5,483 nucleotides of DNA, taken from an uncultured Prevotella sp. (GTDB lineage: Bacteria; Bacteroidota; Bacteroidia; Bacteroidales; Bacteroidaceae). The notes beneath the pieces are model-generated. The model had not been told where the DNA came from. It did not search any database and saw only the letters and a list, made by a program, of their open reading frames with translations. Position 1 is the first letter of the stretch; the number at the start of each line of letters is the position of its first letter. Made by a program: the position numbers and the translations under genes. Positions 1-5,482 of this stretch are shown here, one piece after another. The DNA lies in contig CALJCU010000533.1 in the NCBI GenBank assembly GCA_938023885.1, positions 1-5,483 of the forward strand, given 5' to 3'.

Positions 1-2
1 CA

Positions 3-1094
3 AAGAATTGCCAGACCATTATGTTCTCTGCAACGATGCCAAAAGACATTGAGAAACTCGCACAGAACTTACTGAAAAACCCAATAGAGGTAAAGCTCGC
101 TGTGAGTAAGCCGGCTGAAAAGATTCAGCAGAGTGCATATATCTGCTATGAGACCCAGAAACTGAAGATCATTGAGGACATCTTCAGGGCAGGTGATCTG
201 AAGCGTGTCATCATCTTCTCCGGAAGTAAGATGAAAGTGAAGCAGATCAATCAGGCACTACAGAAGTTGAAGATCAACAGTGGTGAGATGCACTCTGACC
301 TTGAGCAGGCAGAGCGTGATGACATTATGTTCAAGTTCAAGAGCGGACAGATTGATGTGCTTGTAGCTACAGATATTGTGGCTCGTGGAATTGACATTGA
401 TGATATCGCTATGGTCATCAACTATGATGTGCCCCACGATGCGGAGGATTATGTGCATCGTATCGGACGCACGGCACGTGCTGATCATGATGGTGTTGCT
501 GTCACCTTTGTTAATGAGGATGACATGTTTGCCTTTCATCAGATTGAGAAATTCCTCGGTAAGGACATCAGGAAGAATCCGCTCCCGGCGGATTGTGGTG
601 ATGGACCTGAATACACAACTTCTAAGCGTCCTGGACGTACTTCTGCCAAGATTCGCCGTAGAAAGGACCGTGACAACACGGCGCACAAAGATTCCAAGCA
701 GCGCGGTGAACGCAGACAGCGAAACGAAAATGGGACTGAGAATAGAAACGATAAAAGAACTGACAAGCAGAATAGCCAGAAGCAAGCACGTCAACAGAAG
801 CAAGGTCAGCCCAGGCCGGAAAGACGTCAACGTGGAAAAGGTCAGAAGCAGGAGTGCCAGCATGCACAGCAACAAGCTCAAACACCTAACGACAGCCAGA
901 AGACGCGCGGACGCCATAGGTATGCAGATAAGCAACGTGGCCAACAGGCTCAGCAATCGCGGCAAACGGCTAAAAATCTGGTGCCGAAGAGAGGAAAGAG
1001 AAAAGGTGTGGTCCGGCCAAACCTTAATGAGCGTGGCCTGAAGGGATTCCTTAAGCACCCGATCCGCTGGATCATGAATATTGGAAAGAGATAA
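3..1094 (+). CDS. DEAD-box ATP-dependent RNA helicase, 5'-truncated by window edge
   Basis: C-terminal part of a superfamily 2 DEAD-box RNA helicase, a family that uses ATP to unwind RNA duplexes in ribosome assembly or mRNA turnover in the cytoplasm. The reading frame is open from the first bases of the window, so the ATG at 21 is internal: it lies just before motif III (FSATMP). Counting from that Met, motif IV is VIIFSGS (63-69), motif V is ATDIVARGIDI (116-126) and motif VI is YVHRIGRTAR (144-153), so the RecA-like domain 2 is complete. The Q motif, Walker A and DEAD box lie upstream and are not visible. From about residue 200 to 340 there is a low-complexity tail rich in Arg, Lys and Gln, probably disordered and RNA-binding, ending in a short conserved-looking segment (GFLKHPIRWIMNIGKR). 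The tail resembles RhlE/DeaD-type proteins of Bacteroidales, but I cannot choose between those names. The dipeptidase gene follows after 23 bp on the same strand, so co-transcription is possible. Confidence 0.96.
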   Translation, partial: KNCQTIMFSATMPKDIEKLAQNLLKNPIEVKLAVSKPAEKIQQSAYICYETQKLKIIEDIFRAGDLKRVIIFSGSKMKVKQINQALQKLKINSGEMHSDLEQAERDDIMFKFKSGQIDVLVATDIVARGIDIDDIAMVINYDVPHDAEDYVHRIGRTARADHDGVAVTFVNEDDMFAFHQIEKFLGKDIRKNPLPADCGDGPEYTTSKRPGRTSAKIRRRKDRDNTAHKDSKQRGERRQRNENGTENRNDKRTDKQNSQKQARQQKQGQPRPERRQRGKGQKQECQHAQQQAQTPNDSQKTRGRHRYADKQRGQQAQQSRQTAKNLVPKRGKRKGVVRPNLNERGLKGFLKHPIRWIMNIGKR

Positions 1095-1117
1095 TACCTA
1101 CAAATATCATATGAATT

Positions 1118-2548
1118 ATGGAAAAGGTAAAGAAGAATAATTTGTCGGAATGTACCACCATTGTTGTGGGTGGTAAGCTGACAGGTGACGGGTCACGTAT
1201 CTATGCACGCAGTGAGGATTTTGATGCTATGCGTTGCAAGAACTGGCTTGTCTTTGATGAGACAGATAATGGTCCTGAAGAGTTTGTAGCCAACGACAGT
1301 GCGTTCAGATGCCCATTGCCTAAGAAACGTCTAGGCTATACGGCTCTCCCCGACTATCAGTACCATCATGAATGGGGAAGTGCGGGCTTCAATACAGCCG
1401 GCGTTGGTGAAAGCTCTACAGAGACGATCTTCAGCAGTCCGGAAGCACTCAGGCATGATCCTTATGTTGCTGATGGTCTTGCAGAGAATTGTACCTATAA
1501 CACAGTGCTCCCCTATATTCATACAGCACGCGAAGGTGTTGAGCGCTTAGGTGCCATGATTGAGAAGTATGGATCAGCCGAAGGCTTCGGTATCGGTTTT
1601 ATTGATAACAAGGGGACCTGGTACTTAGAGAATGCCTGTGGACACCACTGGCTGGCTTGCCGCATTCCTGATGACAAATACTTCGTCACAGGCAACCAGA
1701 GTCGTTTCCGCGACTATGATCCCAATGATAAAGAGAATTTCCTCGCTGATAAAGATCTTTTAAGCTTTGCTGAGAAGAATGGCTTGTGGAACCCCAAGGA
1801 AAAATTCGACTTCCACAAGGCTTATTCTAAGGATGATATTGCAGACCATACTTATAACTATACACGTGTATGGGGCTTGCAGAAACTCTTCACGCCATCC
1901 ATGAAGCAGGATGTGAATGTCAACACTTTCCCCGTTTATGCTGTTCCGGACAGTGGTCATATCAATATCCCTGAACTGAGAAAGGCTTTCCGCTTCCATT
2001 ACGATGGCACTGATCATGATCCGTATCTCCATAATAATGGACATGAGCCTTGGCGTCCGGTTTCTATCTTCCGTACTACACAAACCCATTTGCTACAGGT
2101 ACGTCCTTGGCTTCCTGATGCTATTGGACATATTACGTATGTAGCCGATGGTATGGCGGACCTCAGCGTGTTCCTGCCTGTTTATCAGGGTATCACGAGT
2201 TTCCCGAAGGCTTACCGGATTGGTGACAATCATTGCACAGATGATTCCGCTTACTGGAAGTTCCGTAAGGTGATGACTTTGGCTATGACCAATTATAATG
2301 CCTATGCACCTGTTGTGAAGGAACGCTATGCTAGACTCGAGGCAGAAAACGATGCGCGTCAGAAAGAGTTTGAGGAAAAGTACTTAGCTATCTATAAAGA
2401 GAGGCCTATGGAGGCTCACGATATGCTTCAGGCTTTCAGCGATCAGATTCTCAATCGCGCACTTGAGGTGGCAGATGCGCTTACCCTTGATCTCTTCACA
2501 CGTCTCACAGAAGACACCATGAAAAATTATCTGTTCCACGGAGCATAA
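1118..2548 (+). CDS. C69-family dipeptidase (PepD-like Ntn-hydrolase)
   Basis: Complete 476-residue peptidase family C69 protein, an N-terminal-nucleophile hydrolase that cleaves dipeptides. The family signature starts at Cys12 (CTTIVVGGK, then DGSRIYARSEDF). In this family the short peptide before the Cys is removed autocatalytically and the freed Cys1 is the nucleophile, so residues 1-11 (MEKVKKNNLSE) would be the propeptide. Other family-like segments are WGSAGFNTAGVGES (about 86-99), the substrate-pocket stretch WYLENACGHHWLA (168-180) and FVTGNQSRFRDYD (189-201). Length is close to the usual 460-480 residues of cytosolic PepD-type enzymes. There is no signal peptide, unlike secreted C69 members of Bacteroidota, so peptide turnover in the cytoplasm is inferred. 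The ATG at 1118 is the only start that leaves a short propeptide. No strong Shine-Dalgarno is visible, which is normal in Bacteroidota. No frameshift or missing catalytic residue was seen. Confidence 0.95.
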   Translation: MEKVKKNNLSECTTIVVGGKLTGDGSRIYARSEDFDAMRCKNWLVFDETDNGPEEFVANDSAFRCPLPKKRLGYTALPDYQYHHEWGSAGFNTAGVGESSTETIFSSPEALRHDPYVADGLAENCTYNTVLPYIHTAREGVERLGAMIEKYGSAEGFGIGFIDNKGTWYLENACGHHWLACRIPDDKYFVTGNQSRFRDYDPNDKENFLADKDLLSFAEKNGLWNPKEKFDFHKAYSKDDIADHTYNYTRVWGLQKLFTPSMKQDVNVNTFPVYAVPDSGHINIPELRKAFRFHYDGTDHDPYLHNNGHEPWRPVSIFRTTQTHLLQVRPWLPDAIGHITYVADGMADLSVFLPVYQGITSFPKAYRIGDNHCTDDSAYWKFRKVMTLAMTNYNAYAPVVKERYARLEAENDARQKEFEEKYLAIYKERPMEAHDMLQAFSDQILNRALEVADALTLDLFTRLTEDTMKNYLFHGA

Positions 2549-2761
2549 AAAAGGCCTCCACATCCCCTTCAAGCTTGACTCCCATCAATAACCGCTTTTC
2601 CTTAATGGGATAATGCAACTTTTGTTATTGGGATACTGGTATAAGGTACGTTCTATAAATTCGTAAAATCGTGCAGTAGCCATTCCTTGAGAACAGTTCT
2701 TTCGGAATCAGGCTCCCCCTCATGGGAACTGGGGTGGCGAATTTGACACGTCAGGGCACAG
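2549..2761. other. Non-coding stretch, probable right flank of the IS5-type remnant
   Basis: No convincing gene is present on either strand. The part next to 2761 lies downstream of the transposase stop and should contain the right end of that element. The sequence around 2646-2665 (gtacgttctataaattcgta) is terminus-like, but I could not find an inverted copy near 3080-3250, which fits loss of the left end. The A-run right after the dipeptidase stop (2547-2552) has no stem in front of it, so no intrinsic terminator is called for the dipeptidase. Confidence 0.4.
2580..2633. repeat. Imperfect inverted repeat downstream of the dipeptidase
   Basis: CAATAAC at 2586-2592 pairs perfectly with GTTATTG at 2624-2630. 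The pairing extends outward as TCCCA (2580-2584) with GGGA (2630-2633) if two extra bases in the left arm are bulged out. The 31-base loop and lack of a following T-run make it a poor intrinsic terminator. It could be a weak RNA hairpin at the end of the dipeptidase transcript or chance. Confidence 0.25.
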
Positions 2762-3079
2762 TTATCCCTTGTTGGCGATAAGCTGTGGCTGGTAGATGTT
2801 GATTTGCACATACCTGAATATGTTATAGACAAGGTTGGTAAGGGCATTGGCTGCTTTGGCACGCACCATTCCGATGCTCCTGACCGGAGAGCCGGTCATT
2901 GCCCCCTTTACGAAACCGAAGCGGGCATCGATGTCCTTGTGGGATTTCTTGTGCCTCCTGCGGGACTTTCCTTTCGGAGAGTCACCGTCTTCGGGATTCC
3001 ACAGGTTTTTGCCGTTGTCCTCCTTGATTTTCTCGTTCTCCTCTTTGGTGTTCCTCTGTCTACCATATATAGCAAATTT
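2762..3079 (-). pseudogene. IS5-type transposase remnant, internally deleted
   Basis: The minus strand reads from about 3079 to a TAA at 2762-2764 without interruption, but there is no ATG until 2869; the frame closes upstream at a TAA at 3092-3094. The first part (RQRNTKEENEKIKEDNG, then NLWNPEDGD, then HKKSHKDIDAR) matches the middle of IS5-type DDE transposases just before the usual WTKK...YGYK segment. The next residues (FGFVKGAMTGSPVRSIGMVR, then AKAANALTNLVYNIFRYVQ) match the C-terminal segment of the same family, which normally follows IEH and the last catalytic acidic residue. The central catalytic region therefore seems to be missing, with an in-frame joint between DIDAR and FGF near 2910-2916. 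The N-terminal third is also absent. The product could not be an active transposase. Family placement is from memory of IS5/IS1031-like proteins; the coding character itself is clear. Confidence 0.8.
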
Positions 3080-3226
3080 CCATACTGCTATTTATCAGGC
3101 TATTACACAGATGGATCACCCGACAAGTTCCATGTGAATGATTGTGTTGACTGATTATCAGATTGTTACAAGCTAATCGGTACAAAAATTTCCTATTAGA
3201 ATTTCATTAAATCAAACCTAAATAAG

Positions 3227-3289
3227 ATGACAAGCAACATTAAAATTTATGAATTATTAAGACTCTATTATGGATTATTATGTTTTTAA
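3227..3289 (+). CDS. Tiny reading frame of 20 codons, possibly a truncated gene start
   Basis: An ATG at 3227 opens MTSNIKIYELLRLYYGLLCF followed by TAA at 3287. The amino-acid pattern looks like a natural N-terminus, and the composition is AT-rich like its surroundings. It lies between the IS5-type remnant and the promoter of the kinase-like gene. I do not recognise it. It may be the truncated start of a lost gene or chance; no promoter is visible immediately upstream. Confidence 0.2.
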   Translation: MTSNIKIYELLRLYYGLLCF

Positions 3290-3314
3290 CATGTAGAGAA
3301 AATCAAAGAAAATA

Positions 3315-3346
3315 TTTGGGGGAGTGCAGTAAATGCACTATTTTTG
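3315..3346 (+). promoter_or_regulatory. Bacteroidota-type promoter (TTTG, 20 bp, TATTTTTG)
   Basis: TTTG at 3315-3318 and TATTTTTG at 3339-3346 are separated by exactly 20 bp, matching the Bacteroides primary sigma factor consensus (TTTG, 19-21 bp, TAnnTTTG). The ATG at 3369 starts 23 bases after the -7 element, giving a very short leader (aataaaaagaagaaaggaac) with a weak purine-rich ribosome site. The position supports 3369 as the original start of the kinase-like gene despite the in-frame stop 20 codons later. Confidence 0.7.
3323..3339. promoter_or_regulatory. Palindromic operator candidate in the promoter spacer
   Basis: AGTGCA (3323-3328) and TGCACT (3334-3339) form a perfect 6-bp inverted repeat around a 5-base centre (GTAAA). 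It fills the second half of the spacer between the two promoter elements and touches the -7 box. A dimeric repressor bound here would block RNA polymerase. The site is directly visible; its function is inferred from position. Confidence 0.45.
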
Positions 3347-3368
3347 CAATAAAAAGAAGAAAGGAACA

Positions 3369-3770
3369 ATGGAGGAAAACGATACTCAACGACTATCGCA
3401 AGAGGATAAATACAATAAAACTCCAATCTGAGGAATCTTGGAGCAAGCTGAATCTGTCGCGCAAGGAGTGTTCAAATCAATTCAAGAGGTTGCGGGAACA
3501 ATGGCTTGCAAGGGAGTCCAAATCGTTCGCTTAGCGGAATGGGCTAAAACCAATGGATATTGGCTTAAGTCAGAACAACTTGGAAGTTCTGAGGACAGAG
3601 GCTCTGAAAATGAAGTCTATCTGTTCTCAAAGGAGAATGTTGTCTATAAATTGAACGACTTCCGTTATTCAGATGACAACCTCACTCCTTTCTTTGACCG
3701 CATAAAAGCCCAGAACAAGTATTTCCCTGACTGTGCCTATAAATTGACTAAAGTTTCCCACTTGACTTGA
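3369..3770 (+). pseudogene. Truncated polyvalent-protein-kinase-like gene (PPKD-type) with in-frame TGA
   Basis: ATG 3369 opens MEENDTQRLSQEDKYNKTPI, then TGA (3429-3431), then the same frame continues GILEQAESVAQGVFKSIQEV and on to a TGA at 3768. Downstream, RLAEWAKTNGYWLK, RGSENEVYLF, NVVYKLNDF and FDRIKAQNKYFPDCAYKLT resemble the N-terminal lobe of the putative polyvalent protein kinase domain found in large proteins of Bacteroidota phages and conjugative elements. GSENEVY would be the glycine-rich stretch and the Lys of VVYKLN the ATP-binding lysine. After YKLT the match stops abruptly (KVSHLT, stop), so the catalytic C-lobe is missing. Translation could also start at TTG 3438, giving 110 codons without the TGA. 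The natural look of the residues on both sides of the TGA, and the promoter placed for 3369, favour a nonsense mutation (CGA or GGA to TGA). Family assignment is moderate and from memory. Confidence 0.6.
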
Positions 3771-3821
3771 CAAGCCGTATGGAAAGTATTGGTGATTTAT
3801 AATCTACTGTTACACAACCAT

Positions 3822-3846
3822 TTAACATTTATCAAAAGAATGTTAA
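3822..3846. repeat. 8-bp inverted repeat in the gap after the kinase-like remnant
   Basis: TTAACATT (3822-3829) and AATGTTAA (3839-3846) are exact reverse complements around a 9-base loop. All but two base pairs of the stem are A-T and there is no T-run on either side, so it is a weak terminator candidate at best. It lies between two remnants and could be a protein-binding site or chance in AT-rich DNA. Confidence 0.25.
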
Positions 3847-3850
3847 TACC

Positions 3851-3946
3851 CTACGATGCCTTTTTGCTGATTTCCCTTTGCTCGAATACCCTTAAGACGG
3901 CCTCCATCTCACTGAAGGATTGTGTGCCTTCTATCAAGTTTTGCAT
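3851..3946 (-). CDS. Unrecognised short reading frame, probable C-terminal fragment
   Basis: The minus strand from ATG 3946 encodes 31 residues (MQNLIEGTQSFSEMEAVLRV, then FEQREISKKAS) ending in TAG at 3851-3853. The frame is closed by a stop two codons upstream of the ATG. The sequence looks like a natural, mostly helical, charged C-terminus more than a shadow of anything on the other strand, and its codons are balanced. I do not recognise the family. It may be the tail of a gene lost to rearrangement or a genuine small protein; no promoter or ribosome site was evident. Confidence 0.3.
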   Translation of the reverse strand: MQNLIEGTQSFSEMEAVLRVFEQREISKKAS

Positions 3947-3953
3947 GTTGTAC

Positions 3954-4081
3954 TAATTTCCGCGGAGCGAAAAAGCTAAAGCCTGCCGCACCGCATTTCC
4001 GTTAATTTTCCGTTTATATACTGATCGAGGGCACGATCCTCCACGTTGGAAGGACCGTTATCACCCTCTTTCCGTATAAAT
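3954..4081. other. Leader region of the recombinase fragment, no gene seen
   Basis: No supported coding sequence. Near its right end TCCTCCA (4037-4043) and TGGAAGGA (4047-4054) form an imperfect hairpin or palindrome around CGT, 28 bases before the ATG at 4082. A promoter should lie here if the recombinase start is genuine, but I see no good TAnnTTTG element; taattttc at 4004-4011 is only a partial match. Confidence 0.3.
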
Positions 4082-4205
4082 ATGCCGAAGAAGATCTCCG
4101 ACAAAGCGATAGAGAAGGTACCAGCCCTCTCTGATCGTATTTCGTTATTCCAGAGCAAGCTGCAGATTGCACACCGTGCTCCGGGTACTATCACTGACTA
4201 CTGCA
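4082..4205 (+). pseudogene. N-terminal fragment of a probable tyrosine recombinase/integrase
   Basis: ATG 4082 opens MPKKISDKAIEKVPALSDRI, continuing SLFQSKLQIAHRAPGTITDYC. The pattern of a short basic lead followed by a helix ending in AHRAPGTITDY resembles the SAM-like core-binding domain at the start of tyrosine recombinases, where a stretch of the type R-S-P-x-T-I-x-x-Y is common. Similar proteins accompany IS91-like elements in Bacteroidota. After about 4203 the frame runs into antisense sequence of the IS4-type transposase and stops at 4232-4234, so only some 41 genuine residues remain. The catalytic domain with its Arg, His and Tyr residues is gone and the fragment cannot recombine DNA. 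The family call rests on a short stretch. Confidence 0.5.
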
Positions 4206-4670
4206 CTTGTGGAACAGCCTGGCCTCCATCTTGACTGCATTGTCGCTCTTCTTGGCATCCAGTTCCGAAAAACGCTCGTAGTCAGGGTCTGTCTCGCTGC
4301 GTTTCTTGTGTGCCTGACGTGCACGCTCCTCTTTCGACAGACTGTAGTCGCCCTTGCTCCCCGCCTCATGGTGGATGGACATGTCGGCGGCGTAGGTGCT
4401 GCGCCCGTCAAAAAAAGCAACAAGGAGCAACTTGTAGCCCAGCACACACTTATCGACAACGTGGTCGAACACACGGCTCAGTCCCTCAAACCAAAAGCCA
4501 GTATTCTCCATAGTTGTGTCGTCCACTATATAACACTTCGGCGCATCCGTCTCCTCGTCTTTCTCCTTGCGGACAATGCTTTGGAAACGTCCCACCATTG
4601 ACGGCAGCAGCACACGCCAGTTCATCTCACTCCTTACCAACAGATGGTAAAAACAGTTCTTCCATTCGGT
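4203..4670 (-). pseudogene. IS4-type transposase core fragment lacking both ends
   Basis: The minus strand reads LTEWKNCFYHLLVRSEMNWR, then CYIVDDTTMENTGFWFEG, SRVFDHVVDKCVLGYKLLL, VAFFDGRSTYAADMSIHHEA, LSKEERARQ and ERFSELDAKKSDNAVKM. This is typical of IS4-superfamily DDE transposases of Bacteroidota: the acidic pair of IVDDTT carries the first catalytic Asp, FFDG follows, and a Lys/Arg-rich stretch precedes the segment leading to the second catalytic Asp (usually in a MDSWF-like motif). That motif and everything after it are missing, and the frame ends at a TGA (4191-4193) inside or beyond the junction with the recombinase fragment. The N-terminus is missing too: upstream of about 4670 the same frame runs into the dioxygenase gene. 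Both IS ends are therefore gone. The open frame upstream to ATG 4877 is accidental. Confidence 0.75.
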
Positions 4671-4877
4671 AAGCCATACATGTCGTAAATCTGCTCCGGA
4701 GTGTCGGTCTTCTGCACAAGATTGCGGTTCTTGTACCAGTGAGCCGAGACCATGAGTATGGCCTTTGGCTTGCTGTAATGATTGATGATGTAAGGCCTTG
4801 GTGATGTTGTCGTTGTCGAGTGCCAGCATCGGACTGCCGTGTCCTACGAATACAGCTGGCATAATCTTCGTTTCCAT
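4670..4877 (-). pseudogene. DODA/YgiD-type extradiol dioxygenase, N-terminal third, frameshifted
   Basis: ATG 4877 opens METKIMPAVFVGHGSPMLAL followed by DNDNITKAL, the characteristic start of class III (LigB-type) extradiol dioxygenases of the 4,5-DOPA dioxygenase/YgiD group. The His of HGSP is a metal ligand in this family. After Leu29 (codon 4793-4791) the homologous frame shifts by one base, C4790 being surplus: it continues IINHYSKPKAILMVSAHWYK, then NRNLVQKTDTPEQIYDMYG. SAHW carries the second metal-ligand His. The match ends at about 4672, where IS4-type transposase sequence begins in a different frame. The remaining two-thirds, with the other metal and catalytic His residues, is absent from the window. 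The family acts on catechol-like substrates in the cytoplasm; here the gene is dead. It lies downstream of, and co-oriented with, the AraC-type remnant. Confidence 0.82.
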
Positions 4878-4909
4878 TATCTTATCCTTTCTTCGTTTGT
4901 TTAAGCTTG

Positions 4910-4917
4910 CAAAATTA
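4910..4917 (-). promoter_or_regulatory. Candidate -7 element of the dioxygenase promoter
   Basis: On the minus strand TAATTTTG (complement of 4910-4917) fits the Bacteroidota TAnnTTTG -7 element and stands 32 bases upstream of ATG 4877, followed by an A/G-rich leader (aaagga near the start codon). No good TTTG box was found at the expected 19-21 bp further upstream, so the call is partial. A promoter here suits a gene controlled by the adjacent AraC-type regulator, since activator-dependent promoters often lack a good upstream box. Confidence 0.4.
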
Positions 4918-4983
4918 CTTCAAAAAGCTAAGCGAAGAAAGTCTACAACAAAACAGAATTTGTCTGAATCGAAACAAAAATGG

Positions 4984-5328
4984 CTATACTTTATACTTCA
5001 CCCTGTATTCTATCGGCGACATTTCCTTCATTCTGTGGAAGAACTTTAAGAACGATGCTGGTCGGCGAAATAAAGTGTCCACGCTATCTCAGACACGATA
5101 CCGTCGGTAAAACGGAGCATTGAACAGGCTTTCATCAGCAGAAGCATGCGGATGAAGTCCTGCATGGTCTGCCCGGTCACCTTCTTCATAATTCGTGAGA
5201 GGTAAGTCGTTGTGATGTTCAGACTGTCGGCATAGAAATACAAGTCATGCCTACTCATAATCGGAAACTACATCCATAAGTTGAGCAAAAAAATGGCCTT
5301 TCCTTTGGGCATGATAAGTCGAATATAT
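4984..5328 (-). pseudogene. AraC-family regulator, C-terminal DNA-binding domain, two frameshifts
   Basis: Three consecutive minus-strand frames assemble into one AraC C-terminus. The first piece reads AQLMDVVSDYE (5286-5254), a linker-helix segment. One surplus base near 5253 shifts to RHDLYFYADSLNITTTYLSR, then IMKKVTGQTMQDFI, the first helix-turn-helix, and SEIAWTLYFADQ. A missing base between 5057 and 5058 then turns A-S-F into a premature TAA (5046-5048). Restoring it gives ASFLKFFHRMKEMSPIEYRV and KYKV with TAG at 4984-4986, the classical second HTH and the SP-x-EYR ending of the family. The sensory N-terminal domain (normally some 170-190 residues) is missing: the frame closes at 5338. 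An ATG at 5258 gives a 70-codon product containing only the first HTH. The likely ancestral target is the dioxygenase gene 106 bp downstream on the same strand, inferred from position. Confidence 0.85.
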
Positions 5329-5329
5329 A

Positions 5330-5482
5330 CTACTTCGTCAAATAGATAATTACAGGTGCATCAGTCCAATTTGTAAATTTCTGTTTTATTGACTTATATC
5401 CTTTTTTTTCTAAAAATATTTTCATGCCTGGGCTTCCAAAGATACCTCCAACTGCCATTTGATTTATTTCAAAATGTCCTAA
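5330..5482 (-). CDS. Unrecognised protein, C-terminal 50 codons, 5' end beyond window
   Basis: The minus strand is open from the right edge to TAG at 5330-5332, encoding LGHFEINQMAVGGIFGSPGM, then KIFLEKKGYKSIKQKFTNWT and DAPVIIYLTK. The stretch is AT-rich but not low-complexity, with a charged helix and a hydrophobic strand (APVIIYL) near the end, which looks like genuine protein. I do not recognise the family. Its stop falls where the AraC-type homology begins, so either the original gene ends here or its tail is the product of a breakpoint. No terminator follows. The gene's start and most of its length lie outside the window. Confidence 0.5.
   Translation of the reverse strand, partial: LGHFEINQMAVGGIFGSPGMKIFLEKKGYKSIKQKFTNWTDAPVIIYLTK

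Noticed and set aside
376..1041. Second + strand frame of 221 codons overlapping the helicase
   Set aside because: Out-of-frame shadow; Arg/Ser-rich composition follows from the helicase tail and no known domain is visible.
258..1058. Long open frame of 266 codons on the minus strand within the helicase gene
   Set aside because: It is the antisense of the helicase, whose motifs are unmistakable. The Leu/Ser-rich product comes from reading Arg/Lys/Gln codons backwards.
2549..2580. Intrinsic terminator after the dipeptidase (A-run and aggcct)
   Set aside because: There is no stem-loop followed by a T-run in the + direction; aggcct is only a 6-base palindrome.
2804..3154. Two + strand frames of about 100-116 codons over the IS5-type remnant
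   Set aside because: Both are antisense to the clear transposase reading on the minus strand. Their tails past 3080 are not recognisable.
3280..3534. 84-codon + strand frame starting at 3280
   Set aside because: It overlaps the kinase-like gene in another frame, is highly basic without domain features, and starts upstream of the well-placed promoter.
3976..4194. 72-codon minus strand frame
   Set aside because: Antisense to the recombinase start, which has the more protein-like sequence; includes the joint and no recognisable motif.
4167..4601. 144-codon + strand frame over the IS4-type remnant
   Set aside because: Antisense shadow of the transposase core on the minus strand.
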